Of a stretch of DNA of 12,766 nucleotides, positions 1 to 6,906 are shown one piece after another. Below the pieces are notes generated by a model. That model was not told where the DNA came from, made no database searches, and saw nothing but the letters and a program-made list of their open reading frames with translations. The stretch covers positions 1-12,766 of the forward strand of contig JABXGS010000217.1 of NCBI GenBank assembly GCA_016550425.1, in the 5' to 3' direction. This stretch comes from an archaeon (GTDB taxonomy: Archaea > Asgardarchaeota > Hermodarchaeia > Hermodarchaeales > Hermodarchaeaceae). The position numbers and the translations under genes were made by a program. Position 1 is the stretch's first letter; each line of letters opens with the position of its first letter.

Positions 1-355
1 CTTTGACACCGGAGGTCAGGAACGACTTCAACCTCTCCGAAAAAGGTACTATACAGGAGCTAATGCGGTCATTTTCGTTTTTGATATAACACGGGCTTCA
101 TCTGCTGCCGCAATAGAGTCCAAGTGGCTCGATGAGGTTACCTCGACTCTCGGTGATGACTTTGTACGTGTTGTAATCGCGAACAAGACTGATTTAACCT
201 CAGAACGAACAGTGTCTGAGTATGCAGCCCAACAAGCAACTGAACGAATTCAAGGCAAATACTATGAAACCAGTGCCTTAGATGGGCGAAATGTCGCCGA
301 TGCATTCAATGAGTTAGCTACACAGCTGATGGAGAAACTCTTTCCAGAGGTGTAA
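1..355 (+). CDS. Ras/Rab-like small GTPase, 3' part (5' end outside window)
   Basis: The last 117 residues of a P-loop small GTPase are visible, read in the frame starting at base 2. They begin inside switch II with DTGGQE (visible residues 2-7), whose Gln is the usual catalytic one. A Rab-like YYTGANAVIFVFDIT strand follows, then the G4 guanine-specificity motif NKTD (61-64) and the G5 motif ETSA (89-92). The P-loop and switch I lie to the left of the window. DTGGQE is intermediate between the DTAGQE of Ras/Rab and the D-GGQ of Arf/G-alpha proteins, as in many Asgard GTPases. The C-terminus (EKLFPEV) has no cysteine, so prenylation is not expected. The Shine-Dalgarno site of the next gene overlaps the stop codon, so the two are probably co-transcribed and translationally coupled. 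Family call is firm; subfamily and partners cannot be read. Confidence 0.93.
   Translation, partial: FDTGGQERLQPLRKRYYTGANAVIFVFDITRASSAAAIESKWLDEVTSTLGDDFVRVVIANKTDLTSERTVSEYAAQQATERIQGKYYETSALDGRNVADAFNELATQLMEKLFPEV
347..352 (+). promoter_or_regulatory. Shine-Dalgarno GAGGTG for the DUF885-like gene
   Basis: GAGGTG lies 7 bases before the ATG at 360 and is embedded in the last codons of the GTPase gene, ending one base into its TAA stop codon region. This supports that start and translational coupling of the two genes. Confidence 0.7.
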
Positions 356-359
356 TTTT

Positions 360-1583
360 ATGGACCCAACTTCTTTGCCTATCGGAAAACAATACATTGA
401 AGCAGCCTTCCAAACTGATTATTTTCTGAGGAATAAGATCAGCGAGGATCTTATCGTCGTTGATAGTTACTTTGGCCCTCCTGAATTCAAGCCTAAAAAG
501 GACCCTGTTGACCCTGATCTTCTATTGAACTCAATCCATCAACTGCAGGGGAGGATCAAAAAGGAAATTCGTGTTAAGCCACGAAGAACCTATCTGCTTA
601 AGCAGATAGCCGCATTGGATCTCCTTATTAGATTTGGATTAGATGAAAAGATTCGTTTTGAAAAACGAGTTAAAATCGGATTAGATGCTGACGTGGTCGT
701 TATATCAAATGAGCGTATCGATGAGCTGAGTGAAGAAGCGGATCGGGCTCTTAGGAGGGAGGTTCTCAAGGGGGATCTCACGTCCATGGCAACGAGTTGG
801 CGAAAGCGTGCAATGACTACTGGTCCAGAGATTGTTCCGCTAGCACAAGAGGTTGCCATCACAGCTAGACGTGCTACTGAACAGCTTCTTTTCAAATTAC
901 CCGAAGATGAACAAGTAGAATTTCGAGCAGTTCCGAAGGCGTCTTGGAGCGCATATAATTATTATCAGGGAAAATACCATGCCATCATCGAAGTTAATAT
1001 TGAGTTACCCCGAAGCAAATATAGCATCTGGAAATGGGTTACCCACGAAACGTATCCGGGGCATCAAACCCAACTTGTTCAACAGGAATTAGGGTTTGAG
1101 CAGGGAACGCATTCCATTGAAGCGACAATTGCGATAATTAATACTCCGGATTGCACCATTGCTGAAGGTATTGCTGAGGCTGGACCGGACATTCTGCAGG
1201 CGGCGCGTCCCCTCACCCGACCCGAAACTGTTTCCTCCTATCTAATGCAACTACGTCGTGCCGTTGGAATTAACGCGCTTGTTATGATTCAACAAGAACA
1301 GCGTAGTGAGGCTGAAGTCGTCGAATACCTCCAAAATTATGGTGCTTATGAAGAAGCCTATGCCAGATCGCGTCTCCCATTCATGACCGATCCAATGTGG
1401 GGACCTTATGGATACACCTACCTCATTGGAGCTTGGTTAGTACGTGGATTTTTCAACGCTGCAAAAGAAGCTCACATGTGCGATGAATTCATACAGGCTA
1501 TTTATCATGAACTTCATACCCCTTCAACCCTCAAAGCGCGGATAAAAGAATTAGACCTCAAACTCTCACGACAGATTATCTAA
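360..1583 (+). CDS. DUF885-like putative zinc metallopeptidase (HExxPGH)
   Basis: This 407-residue soluble protein has no signal peptide or membrane segment, so it is probably cytoplasmic. Residues 229-235 read HETYPGH, followed by QTQ, which is the HExxPGHxxQ signature of DUF885 proteins. In that family the two His residues plus a later Glu are expected to bind zinc. The likely third ligand is in AEGIAEAG (268-275), where family members usually have an EGWA-type motif. The C-terminal third is helical with MTDPMWGPYGYTYLIG (342-357), matching the helical body of the fold. It is shorter than typical DUF885 proteins (roughly 500-600 residues), mostly in the N-terminal half. The ATG at 360 is only 4 bases after the GTPase stop and has a good GAGGTG site. 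Substrate is unknown; peptidase activity is inferred from the motif only. Confidence 0.75.
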   Translation: MDPTSLPIGKQYIEAAFQTDYFLRNKISEDLIVVDSYFGPPEFKPKKDPVDPDLLLNSIHQLQGRIKKEIRVKPRRTYLLKQIAALDLLIRFGLDEKIRFEKRVKIGLDADVVVISNERIDELSEEADRALRREVLKGDLTSMATSWRKRAMTTGPEIVPLAQEVAITARRATEQLLFKLPEDEQVEFRAVPKASWSAYNYYQGKYHAIIEVNIELPRSKYSIWKWVTHETYPGHQTQLVQQELGFEQGTHSIEATIAIINTPDCTIAEGIAEAGPDILQAARPLTRPETVSSYLMQLRRAVGINALVMIQQEQRSEAEVVEYLQNYGAYEEAYARSRLPFMTDPMWGPYGYTYLIGAWLVRGFFNAAKEAHMCDEFIQAIYHELHTPSTLKARIKELDLKLSRQII

Positions 1584-1641
1584 TGTTAAAGGGAAGACCC
1601 AAATAGCAGTATGTCGGTCATTTTCTTGAGGGTTTATCACA

Positions 1642-2538
1642 ATGATAGAAGGCGTCTCCCCCATCGTCAATACGTTTTTTGGAGCGCCAGTCGACCCTTC
1701 AGCTGCATCATTCGTCTTCACTGGAGTTCCTTTTGATAAAACTACGACCTTTCGCCAGGGCACGCGTAAAGGTCCTGCTGCAATCAGAAACGCATCGCAA
1801 TTCATTGAAAGTTATTGCCTTCAGGAGTCTAATAATGTGGATGCAGCACTATTACCTCTTGCAGACATTGGTGATATCATCTTCGAACTGGAATCTGTTC
1901 AAAACATGCTTCGTGCAGTAGAATCAGTAGTTAGCCAGATTGTCCAACACGATAAGATTCCAATCCTTCTCGGTGGCGAACATACTTTGACACTCGCTGC
2001 TGTTCGTGCCCTTCCTCGCGATATTGTTCTCCTTCAATTTGATGCACATATGGATTTACGCGATCGATTCAATAACGAAGAATTCTCGCACGCTTGCGTA
2101 CAACGGCGTATCGTTGAACAGCTAGGTCCTGATCACCTCATCCAAGTTGGTATCCGCGCAGTTTCTAAAGAAGAATATAACTATGCCAAGGAACACCAAA
2201 TTACTTACTACACCTGTGAGGACATTCGCAGAGAAGGTGCAGCCACAATAGCACGACAAATCACCGACGCGATTCCCCCCGGACCCCCTCTATACCTCTC
2301 TGTTGATATGGACGTATTAGATCCTGCTTATGCTCCTGCGGTTGGAAACCCTGAAGCAGGGGGGATGACAACATCCGAGCTCTTGACCCTTCTTCGAGCA
2401 GTAGCATCACGGAGCATGATTTTTGACATCACAGAAGTCGCTCCCCAATATGATCAGGGAATCACTGCCATTGTCGCGGCACGAATCGTCACAACCTTCC
2501 TATGTGTCCAAGCCAGCCGCCTCGATAAATCAAGATAA
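1642..2538 (+). CDS. speB: Agmatinase (ureohydrolase family)
   Basis: This 298-residue ureohydrolase has the usual length for agmatinases and should hydrolyse agmatine to putrescine and urea with a binuclear Mn centre. The metal-binding motifs are all present: GGEHT (111-115, His114), FDAHMDLRD (133-141; Asp134, His136, Asp138), and SVDMDVLDP (220-228; Asp222, Asp224). Residues 149-150 (SH) and FDITEVAP (261-268, Glu265) match the substrate-side loops. GNPEAGG (235-241) replaces the more usual GTPEPGG form. ATG 1642 is preceded by GAGGGT at 1628-1633, 8 bases away. It follows the DUF885-like gene by 58 bases on the same strand and may belong to the same transcript. In archaea such enzymes supply polyamines, which are also needed for hypusine formation on aIF5A. 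Relatives acting on arginine, guanidinobutyrate or aminopropylagmatine cannot be excluded from sequence alone. Confidence 0.88.
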   Translation: MIEGVSPIVNTFFGAPVDPSAASFVFTGVPFDKTTTFRQGTRKGPAAIRNASQFIESYCLQESNNVDAALLPLADIGDIIFELESVQNMLRAVESVVSQIVQHDKIPILLGGEHTLTLAAVRALPRDIVLLQFDAHMDLRDRFNNEEFSHACVQRRIVEQLGPDHLIQVGIRAVSKEEYNYAKEHQITYYTCEDIRREGAATIARQITDAIPPGPPLYLSVDMDVLDPAYAPAVGNPEAGGMTTSELLTLLRAVASRSMIFDITEVAPQYDQGITAIVAARIVTTFLCVQASRLDKSR

Positions 2539-2597
2539 TGCTAAGCAAACCCCGTTAACTCCACTTGCCCTTTGTCTCTCCGCTTTTGAGGAAAAAC

Positions 2598-2605
2598 CTT
2601 AAAAT
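2598..2605 (+). promoter_or_regulatory. Possible TATA box for prenyl synthase gene
   Basis: CTTAAAAT preceded by an A-rich stretch resembles an archaeal BRE/TATA element. It would place a transcript start near 2625, upstream of the Shine-Dalgarno site and TTG start. Weak, by eye only. Confidence 0.3.
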
Positions 2606-2636
2606 CCGGGACAATAGGAGCACACACTATAATCAC

Positions 2637-2642
2637 AGGTGA
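2637..2642 (+). promoter_or_regulatory. Shine-Dalgarno AGGTGA deciding a TTG start
   Basis: AGGTGA sits 7 bases before TTG at 2650. No ATG in the same frame has a comparable site; the next in-frame ATG is codon 11. This supports use of the non-ATG start. Confidence 0.65.
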
Positions 2643-2649
2643 AACGGAA

Positions 2650-3663
2650 TTGTCTGATGTTTTACAGGTTCTAGGTCAAATGGGTTCCAAAGTCGATGAG
2701 AAAATGTTTGAGCTTCTCGGCGTTGCTGCTGCAAAAGATTTCCAAGAGGTCGTTTTCCATCAAGTAAAAGCCGGAGGAAAACGAATTCGGCCTGCTTTAG
2801 TACTTCTATTTTGTCAAGCCGCAGGCGGTAAAATTGAAGACGCATTATCTGCAGCTGCAGCCATTGAGCTCATACATAATTACTCACTCATTCTGGATGA
2901 TATTATAGATGATGCTGATGTTCGCCGAAACCTCCCAACAACTTGGACAAAATACGGGTTAAATTTTGGCATCTTAGCCTCCACACACTACCGTGAAGCC
3001 ATTGAAGAAGGCTCTTTACAATCCCCCAATCATCAAGCCATTTCACGAATAATTGCAGATACAATCCGCGAACTAGTCGAAGGAGAGAGACTTGATGTCC
3101 TTTTCGAACAACTTCCGAGTGATGAAGAATACACCGAAAAACACCGTTATCATGACGTTAGCTTATCTGACTATGAAACAATGATCGGGTATAAGACCGC
3201 GGCACTGATTCGTGCAGCCTGTGAAGTCGGAGTCATCTGTGCAGGAGGTTCTCCAAACCTACAGAAAGCTGCACGCGATTTCGGATGGAACGCCGGTATT
3301 GCCTTTCAAATGGCTGATGATGTACTCGATCTTTTCGCTGAAGAGAAAAAACTCGGCAAAAAATTAGGTAAAGACATCTATGAACACAAACTCGGTAACA
3401 TCGTGATTCTGCATGCCCTTCAACTCCTTTCATCAGATAACCGTTCTTTTGTTCTCACAGTTCTAAGGTCTCCTCAACCAACAGACGAGGATGTTCAGAG
3501 GGTCATTGCCTTACTTAAGCAAACTACAGCGAGCGACACCGTCCAACAACAGACCCAGCAGCTTGTGAATGAAGCAAAAACTGCTCTTGAAACTTTTCCA
3601 AATAAGGACGCAACGAAGCTACTTCGTGCACTCGTTGATTTCATTTATCAGCGTTCGTTCTAA
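2650..3663 (+). CDS. Polyprenyl (FPP/GGPP-type) diphosphate synthase, divergent
   Basis: This 337-residue trans-isoprenyl diphosphate synthase condenses IPP with allylic diphosphates to make C15/C20 precursors of archaeal ether lipids. Visible motifs are GGKRIRP (42-48), the first Asp-rich motif DDIIDDADVRR (83-93), YKT (181-183), the second Asp-rich motif QMADDVLDL (220-228) and GKDIYEHKLGN (240-250). Tyr78, five residues before the first Asp-rich motif, is an aromatic at the position that limits chain length in short-chain enzymes, so a C15 or C20 product is inferred. The usual LxGDxLL helix after the first motif is replaced by ILASTHYREAI (108-118), so the family's conserved Gly-Asp is missing. 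No frameshift is seen there. The start is TTG with AGGTGA 7 bases upstream. The gene converges with the coiled-coil gene, 17 bases away. Confidence 0.88.
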   Translation: MSDVLQVLGQMGSKVDEKMFELLGVAAAKDFQEVVFHQVKAGGKRIRPALVLLFCQAAGGKIEDALSAAAAIELIHNYSLILDDIIDDADVRRNLPTTWTKYGLNFGILASTHYREAIEEGSLQSPNHQAISRIIADTIRELVEGERLDVLFEQLPSDEEYTEKHRYHDVSLSDYETMIGYKTAALIRAACEVGVICAGGSPNLQKAARDFGWNAGIAFQMADDVLDLFAEEKKLGKKLGKDIYEHKLGNIVILHALQLLSSDNRSFVLTVLRSPQPTDEDVQRVIALLKQTTASDTVQQQTQQLVNEAKTALETFPNKDATKLLRALVDFIYQRSF

Positions 3664-3680
3664 ACCCGCCAATTGTGATT

Positions 3681-4586
3681 TTATATTCCATCAACTTCCA
3701 TAAGGGCACGCAGTTCTTCTAAGCTAAGTTTCTGCCCAGCCTGCTGTTTTGTTTTTGCTTGTTCTGCTAGCCGTTCCAATGCAGCTTTTTCCCTTACCTC
3801 ACGGGCTGCCTTCCGATCTTTTCGGATGCTATCCAATTGTGCTTTCAGGTCTCTTTCTTCATTTCGCAGCACTTCCACTCGATCGCGCATTTCATCAGCT
3901 TCCTGAAGACATTGTACGTACATTTGATGAGCTTCATCAATCTCTGACCGAGCGGGACCGATGCCCTGTGACAGATGCATAATGCTTTGATGAGTTTGTT
4001 GTGCTTCCTCAACCAGCGCAATCATTTTCTCATGGTGTTCTTGGGCTTTTTCCCGTGTCTCTTGTATCTGCTGCCACAATTGTTCCATTTCTTCAGACTG
4101 ATTCATCGGCATAGAATCCCGTTTAGGTGCAGTTTCCATAGCGTTCGATAATCGGTCCATCTCATCAAGCAAAGCGCGTTCCTCATCTACACTAAGCGAT
4201 GTAGTTTGTTGTTTCCACTCAAGCTCTCGAAATTGACGCTGCAATTCCTCTAAAGGCACATAATCCCGATGTTGGCCATGTTGTGTCCTCAATTCCTGCA
4301 ATTGTTCCTGTAAAAGTCTAGCTTGCTCATTCGCCTCATCTCGAAGTATTTTCTGACGCTGAACCTCTGCGTTCAACTCATCTCTTCGCTCTCGTCGAGT
4401 GGACATTTCTTCGTGAATAACAGGAGTCTCCCCTCGGAGGGCATCTCGCCTATCACGCCATTCCCATGCGGTGTTCCGTGTCTCTTGTATCCGCCGTATC
4501 AAGACGCGCGTCGCTGCCTGGACTTTTCGCAGCTGTTCGAGGATAACTCCAAACTCATCTTTCTCAGGAAAAGAATTCTTGGCCAT
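3681..4586 (-). CDS. COG1340-type archaeal coiled-coil protein
   Basis: The protein is almost entirely charged, Glu/Arg/Gln-rich heptad-like helix, about 301 residues, which matches the archaeal COG1340 coiled-coil family (about 290-300 residues). Numbered from the upstream GTG, the diagnostic stretch LEWKQQTTSLSVDEER (125-140) sits in the middle, between two long coiled coils (about 15-110 and 165-280). The C-terminal QKLSLEELRALME (288-300) is the family's conserved end. No membrane segment or enzymatic motif is visible. The family has no firmly known function; structural or ribosome-associated roles have been suggested. I prefer ATG 4586 over GTG 4595: an ATATAA box on this strand (4612-4607) lies about 24 bases before the ATG, fitting a leaderless transcript, whereas it is only about 15 bases from the GTG. 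The gene is divergent from the M24 peptidase, with a palindrome between them. Confidence 0.87.
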   Translation of the reverse strand: MAKNSFPEKDEFGVILEQLRKVQAATRVLIRRIQETRNTAWEWRDRRDALRGETPVIHEEMSTRRERRDELNAEVQRQKILRDEANEQARLLQEQLQELRTQHGQHRDYVPLEELQRQFRELEWKQQTTSLSVDEERALLDEMDRLSNAMETAPKRDSMPMNQSEEMEQLWQQIQETREKAQEHHEKMIALVEEAQQTHQSIMHLSQGIGPARSEIDEAHQMYVQCLQEADEMRDRVEVLRNEERDLKAQLDSIRKDRKAAREVREKAALERLAEQAKTKQQAGQKLSLEELRALMEVDGI

Positions 4587-4606
4587 AACTCCCACATTAC
4601 AATTGG

Positions 4607-4612
4607 TTATAT
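4607..4612 (-). promoter_or_regulatory. TATA box of coiled-coil gene
   Basis: On the minus strand this reads ATATAA, centred about 24 bases upstream of ATG 4586. It is suitable for a leaderless or nearly leaderless transcript. It touches the palindrome at 4612, where the BRE would lie. Confidence 0.45.
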
Positions 4613-4632
4613 GCTATCAGGTCCTGATAGCA
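4612..4632. promoter_or_regulatory. Perfect 10-bp-arm palindrome, likely operator
   Basis: TGCTATCAGG, a single T (4622), then CCTGATAGCA: a perfect inverted repeat with 10-base arms and one central base. It lies in the divergent intergenic region between the coiled-coil gene and the M24 peptidase gene and abuts the ATATAA box of the former. A loop of one base cannot form a good RNA hairpin, so a dimeric DNA-binding regulator is the more natural reading. The regulator is not identified. Confidence 0.65.
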
Positions 4633-4681
4633 CATGAGCATCTCGCCTAAATCTTTTTGGTCTTTGAAACAAGAATCCTAC

Positions 4682-4688
4682 AAGGTGG
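4682..4688 (+). promoter_or_regulatory. Shine-Dalgarno AAGGTGG deciding the M24 start
   Basis: AAGGTGG is 7 bases before ATG 4696. It selects that ATG over the in-frame TTG at 4657, which has no purine-rich site upstream. Confidence 0.7.
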
Positions 4689-4695
4689 ACGCTTA

Positions 4696-5844
4696 ATGAC
4701 GATCCCTCTACTGAATATGTCAGAGAAATTAAAGCTCGTACGAAGTTTTTTGTCGGACTCCAAGCTTGATGCATGGCTGATAATTGATTTTCGAGGATGT
4801 GACCCCACTGGCCTTGCGCTTCTCGGAGACCTTGCTCCTCACTCCCGATTATATGCTATCTTAATCACTACCTCTGATCCTATTACTATTATCAAGTCTC
4901 CTGTCGAGGGTAACGAGTTAATCGGTTTAGACCCTTCTCTTCAAATTCTAGACGCTCGCACTCAAGCTGCATTTATGCAGGCCATCAAAAAACAAACAAA
5001 GGGGCTACAACGTATTGCTTTGAATTATGGTTCGAATCCCCAAACTGACGTTCTCCCTGCTGGGAGACTCATTCATCTGCAACAGACTATTCCATCAGTA
5101 ACCTGGGAAACTGGAGAGAACCTCATGCAAATCATCCACTCTGTTCTTACTCCAAATCAATTGCAGAATCATAAAGAAGCTGCCAAAACTCTTACCAAAA
5201 TAATGGGTCTGACCTTCGAATTCCTCAAAAATCGAATCGGAAAAGTAACCGAAGAACAAGTAGCACAATTCATGCGAAACCAACTTAATGATGCAAAACT
5301 TAGTTTCATTGACGGTCCGATGGTAGCTGTCCAAGAAAATGCAGCAAATCCTCACTATACACCCCAAAACATTACCATTAAGAAAAATCAGCTTCTCATG
5401 ATTGATCTTTGGGCGAAATGGACTATTTATGCTGATATCACACACATGGCTTATACAGGTGCAAAGGTACCTCCAGAGATACAAAATGTCTGGGATACTG
5501 TTCTGGAAGCCCGCAATGCAGCTACGGAAGCAATAAAGCCAAACATTCCCGCTCGAATACCGGATGAAGTTGCCCGCGAAATCATCATTTCCGCTGGATT
5601 TGGGAAAGGCATCTTTCATCGGACTGGCCACAGTATAGATGAACGTTCCCATGGTCGAGGAGCCAACTTAGATAGTCATGAAATGCCTGAAACCCGTCTT
5701 CTCTTACCTAATACCTTGACATCCGTTGAACCTGGCATCTACCTAAAGGGTAAATTTGGTGTGAGAAGTGAGATTGATGTTGCAGTGACAAAATCAGGAT
5801 ATAAGATTACCACTCCACCACAAGAAAGCTTATTGTGCCTGTAG
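4696..5844 (+). CDS. M24-family metallopeptidase (Xaa-Pro aminopeptidase/dipeptidase type)
   Basis: From ATG 4696 the protein has 382 residues, the usual size for a two-domain M24 enzyme: a creatinase-like N-terminal domain (about 1-140) and a pita-bread catalytic domain (about 145-382). The five expected metal ligands are visible: Asp237 in LLMIDLW, Asp247 in YADITHM, His312 in RTGHSID, Glu345 in SVEPGIYL and Glu359 in VRSEIDV. The stretch SHGRGANLD with GHSID is typical of a subgroup of prolidase-like peptidases rather than methionine aminopeptidase. It probably cleaves Xaa-Pro peptides in the cytoplasm with Mn, Co or Zn; the exact specificity cannot be read. No signal peptide. The start is set by AAGGTGG 7 bases upstream; a TTG 39 bases earlier is rejected. 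It is transcribed divergently from the coiled-coil gene across a palindrome. Confidence 0.87.
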   Translation: MTIPLLNMSEKLKLVRSFLSDSKLDAWLIIDFRGCDPTGLALLGDLAPHSRLYAILITTSDPITIIKSPVEGNELIGLDPSLQILDARTQAAFMQAIKKQTKGLQRIALNYGSNPQTDVLPAGRLIHLQQTIPSVTWETGENLMQIIHSVLTPNQLQNHKEAAKTLTKIMGLTFEFLKNRIGKVTEEQVAQFMRNQLNDAKLSFIDGPMVAVQENAANPHYTPQNITIKKNQLLMIDLWAKWTIYADITHMAYTGAKVPPEIQNVWDTVLEARNAATEAIKPNIPARIPDEVAREIIISAGFGKGIFHRTGHSIDERSHGRGANLDSHEMPETRLLLPNTLTSVEPGIYLKGKFGVRSEIDVAVTKSGYKITTPPQESLLCL

Positions 5845-5853
5845 CATAATAAA
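5845..5853 (+). promoter_or_regulatory. Possible TATA box for first gelsolin-like gene
   Basis: CATAATAAA directly after the M24 stop codon would place transcription start near 5875-5878. A transcript starting there would be leaderless if ATG 5878 is used, or have a 24-base leader if ATG 5902 is used. Low confidence. Confidence 0.3.
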
Positions 5854-5901
5854 GAACTAATACCCTTTATTGAAAAAATGCAACTGACGGGTAATGATAC
5901 T

Positions 5902-6693
5902 ATGGCAGACAAATTTGTTTTACTTCTCGAGTTTTCTTCAGGCATTATCGAACCTCTACCCCTTTCTGCTGATGCTCTGACTGAAGATCGTATCGTAATG
6001 GCTATCGACGAGTTGAAGGAAAGGGTTTGGTTGTGGCAGGGAAGTGCAACATCTCTGGTTGAACGTCGAGCGGCACAACGAAAAGCCCGGTCTCTTGTCA
6101 GCGCAGGCTATCAATTGGGTCCTTACCGGATTGGACGTGATGTATCTGATATCGAAATCATTGACGGAGAAGTTCTTGATGACCCCGAAATCAAAGGCTA
6201 CTATGACCAACTTGTTCACACCCTAAGTCAAAAATTTAAAATTACAGAGGGCGTTCTGGGACGCTTCGGGGGAACCCCCACCGCTAGTCCTCCACCCCCA
6301 CAACCGAGTACTACTCCGACTCCCACTCAACAGCCTACTCCAGCACCTTCCGAAGAATCCGTCGCAGCTGCTCCAAAGACATCCACTCCAGTTCCCACTC
6401 CCTCTGCAACAGAAACCGTCGGCCCCAAACCAACCCGTGAAATGCAGGATCTTGGAATAATTCGTGTTGGCATTCTCATCTCTTCAATCCTTGACTTCTT
6501 CCCTATGTGCTATGTGAGTGCAACAAAGATTGAAGAAGGCACACGCTATTCAATTGAAGACCCAGATGGGATCATTTGTCAACTCGAAGTCAGGAATGGT
6601 TCAGTACACTTCCTCCAACGTTATGATTTCAGGGGAAGACGAAACGATATTCTGGGTCTTCTTCGCGACCGATTAGCTGCAGCAAATCTTTAA
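5902..6693 (+). CDS. Gelsolin-like domain protein 1 (gelsolin fold, Pro/Thr linker, C-terminal domain)
   Basis: From ATG 5902 the protein has 263 residues. Residues 1-115 look like a gelsolin/ADF-H-like domain: a core strand VMAID (32-36), then RVWLWQGSATS (41-51), ERRAAQRKARSL (54-65), and a following strand IEIIDG (84-89) ending in VLDDPE (91-96). The W-W-G, Arg and Ala pattern matches gelsolin repeats. Residues 124-179 form a low-complexity Pro/Thr/Ser linker, and 180-263 a helix-strand-helix domain that I do not recognise. There is no signal peptide or membrane segment. Asgard gelsolin-like proteins (profilin/gelsolin systems) are known to act on actin, but binding here is inferred from fold only. 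ATG 5878 is an alternative start adding 8 residues; 5902 is chosen because the domain begins at once and GGGT lies 9 bases upstream. Two paralogues follow at 6907 and 10962. Confidence 0.75.
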   Translation: MADKFVLLLEFSSGIIEPLPLSADALTEDRIVMAIDELKERVWLWQGSATSLVERRAAQRKARSLVSAGYQLGPYRIGRDVSDIEIIDGEVLDDPEIKGYYDQLVHTLSQKFKITEGVLGRFGGTPTASPPPPQPSTTPTPTQQPTPAPSEESVAAAPKTSTPVPTPSATETVGPKPTREMQDLGIIRVGILISSILDFFPMCYVSATKIEEGTRYSIEDPDGIICQLEVRNGSVHFLQRYDFRGRRNDILGLLRDRLAAANL

Positions 6694-6744
6694 CGCAAAA
6701 TTAACTCGAAGTTTTTGCAGGAATTGTATTAGATACTCAACTTA

Positions 6745-6803
6745 ACTCAGGTTCAGGGTCAAGTTAATAAACACGCTAGCAAATTCTAAACCGGACCCTG
6801 AGT
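6745..6803. repeat. Imperfect inverted repeat in the intergenic region 6694-6906
   Basis: TCAGGGTC (6753-6760) is the exact reverse complement of GACCCTGA (6794-6801). ACTCAG (6745-6750) also pairs with CTGAGT (6798-6803). The left arm thus looks like a copy of the right arm with a few inserted bases. TTAACT/AGTTAA (6742-6747, 6761-6766) forms a second small inverted repeat around the left arm. The rest of this 213-base gap shows no ORF. It may be an operator or an RNA hairpin after the first gelsolin-like gene. Confidence 0.4.
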
Positions 6804-6848
6804 AGAATAATGTGATAACCAATATTACGGTAGTGAATTCAGGGTTGG

Positions 6849-6856
6849 AATTATAT
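6849..6856 (+). promoter_or_regulatory. Possible TATA box for second gelsolin-like gene
   Basis: AATTATAT lies about 55 bases before ATG 6907, which would give a short leader containing the GGAGTG site at 6893-6898. By eye only. Confidence 0.35.
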
Positions 6857-6892
6857 CGAACATAGTCAAGCTTCAATTTGAATATGACACTT

Positions 6893-6898
6893 GGAGTG
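6893..6898 (+). promoter_or_regulatory. Shine-Dalgarno GGAGTG for second gelsolin-like gene
   Basis: GGAGTG is 8 bases before ATG 6907 and supports that start. Confidence 0.6.
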
Positions 6899-6906
6899 CT
6901 TTACAG

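Noticed and set aside
590..895. Open frame on the minus strand inside the DUF885-like gene
   Set aside because: Low-complexity Ser/Arg-rich translation, typical of the reverse strand of a conserved gene.
4587..4595. GTG start adding three residues to the coiled-coil protein
   Set aside because: No Shine-Dalgarno, and too close to the ATATAA box; ATG 4586 fits a leaderless transcript better. Not fully excluded.
4323..4637. Plus-strand open frame opposite the start of the coiled-coil gene
   Set aside because: It covers the well-supported coiled-coil coding region and its promoter; no Shine-Dalgarno or recognisable domain.
4657..4695. Upstream TTG start for the M24 peptidase
   Set aside because: No purine-rich site before TTG, while ATG 4696 has AAGGTGG at ideal spacing and fits the family's N-terminus.
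5095..5652. Long open frame (185 codons) on the minus strand
   Set aside because: It lies wholly antisense to the M24 peptidase, whose metal ligands are all intact; its translation shows no family motif.
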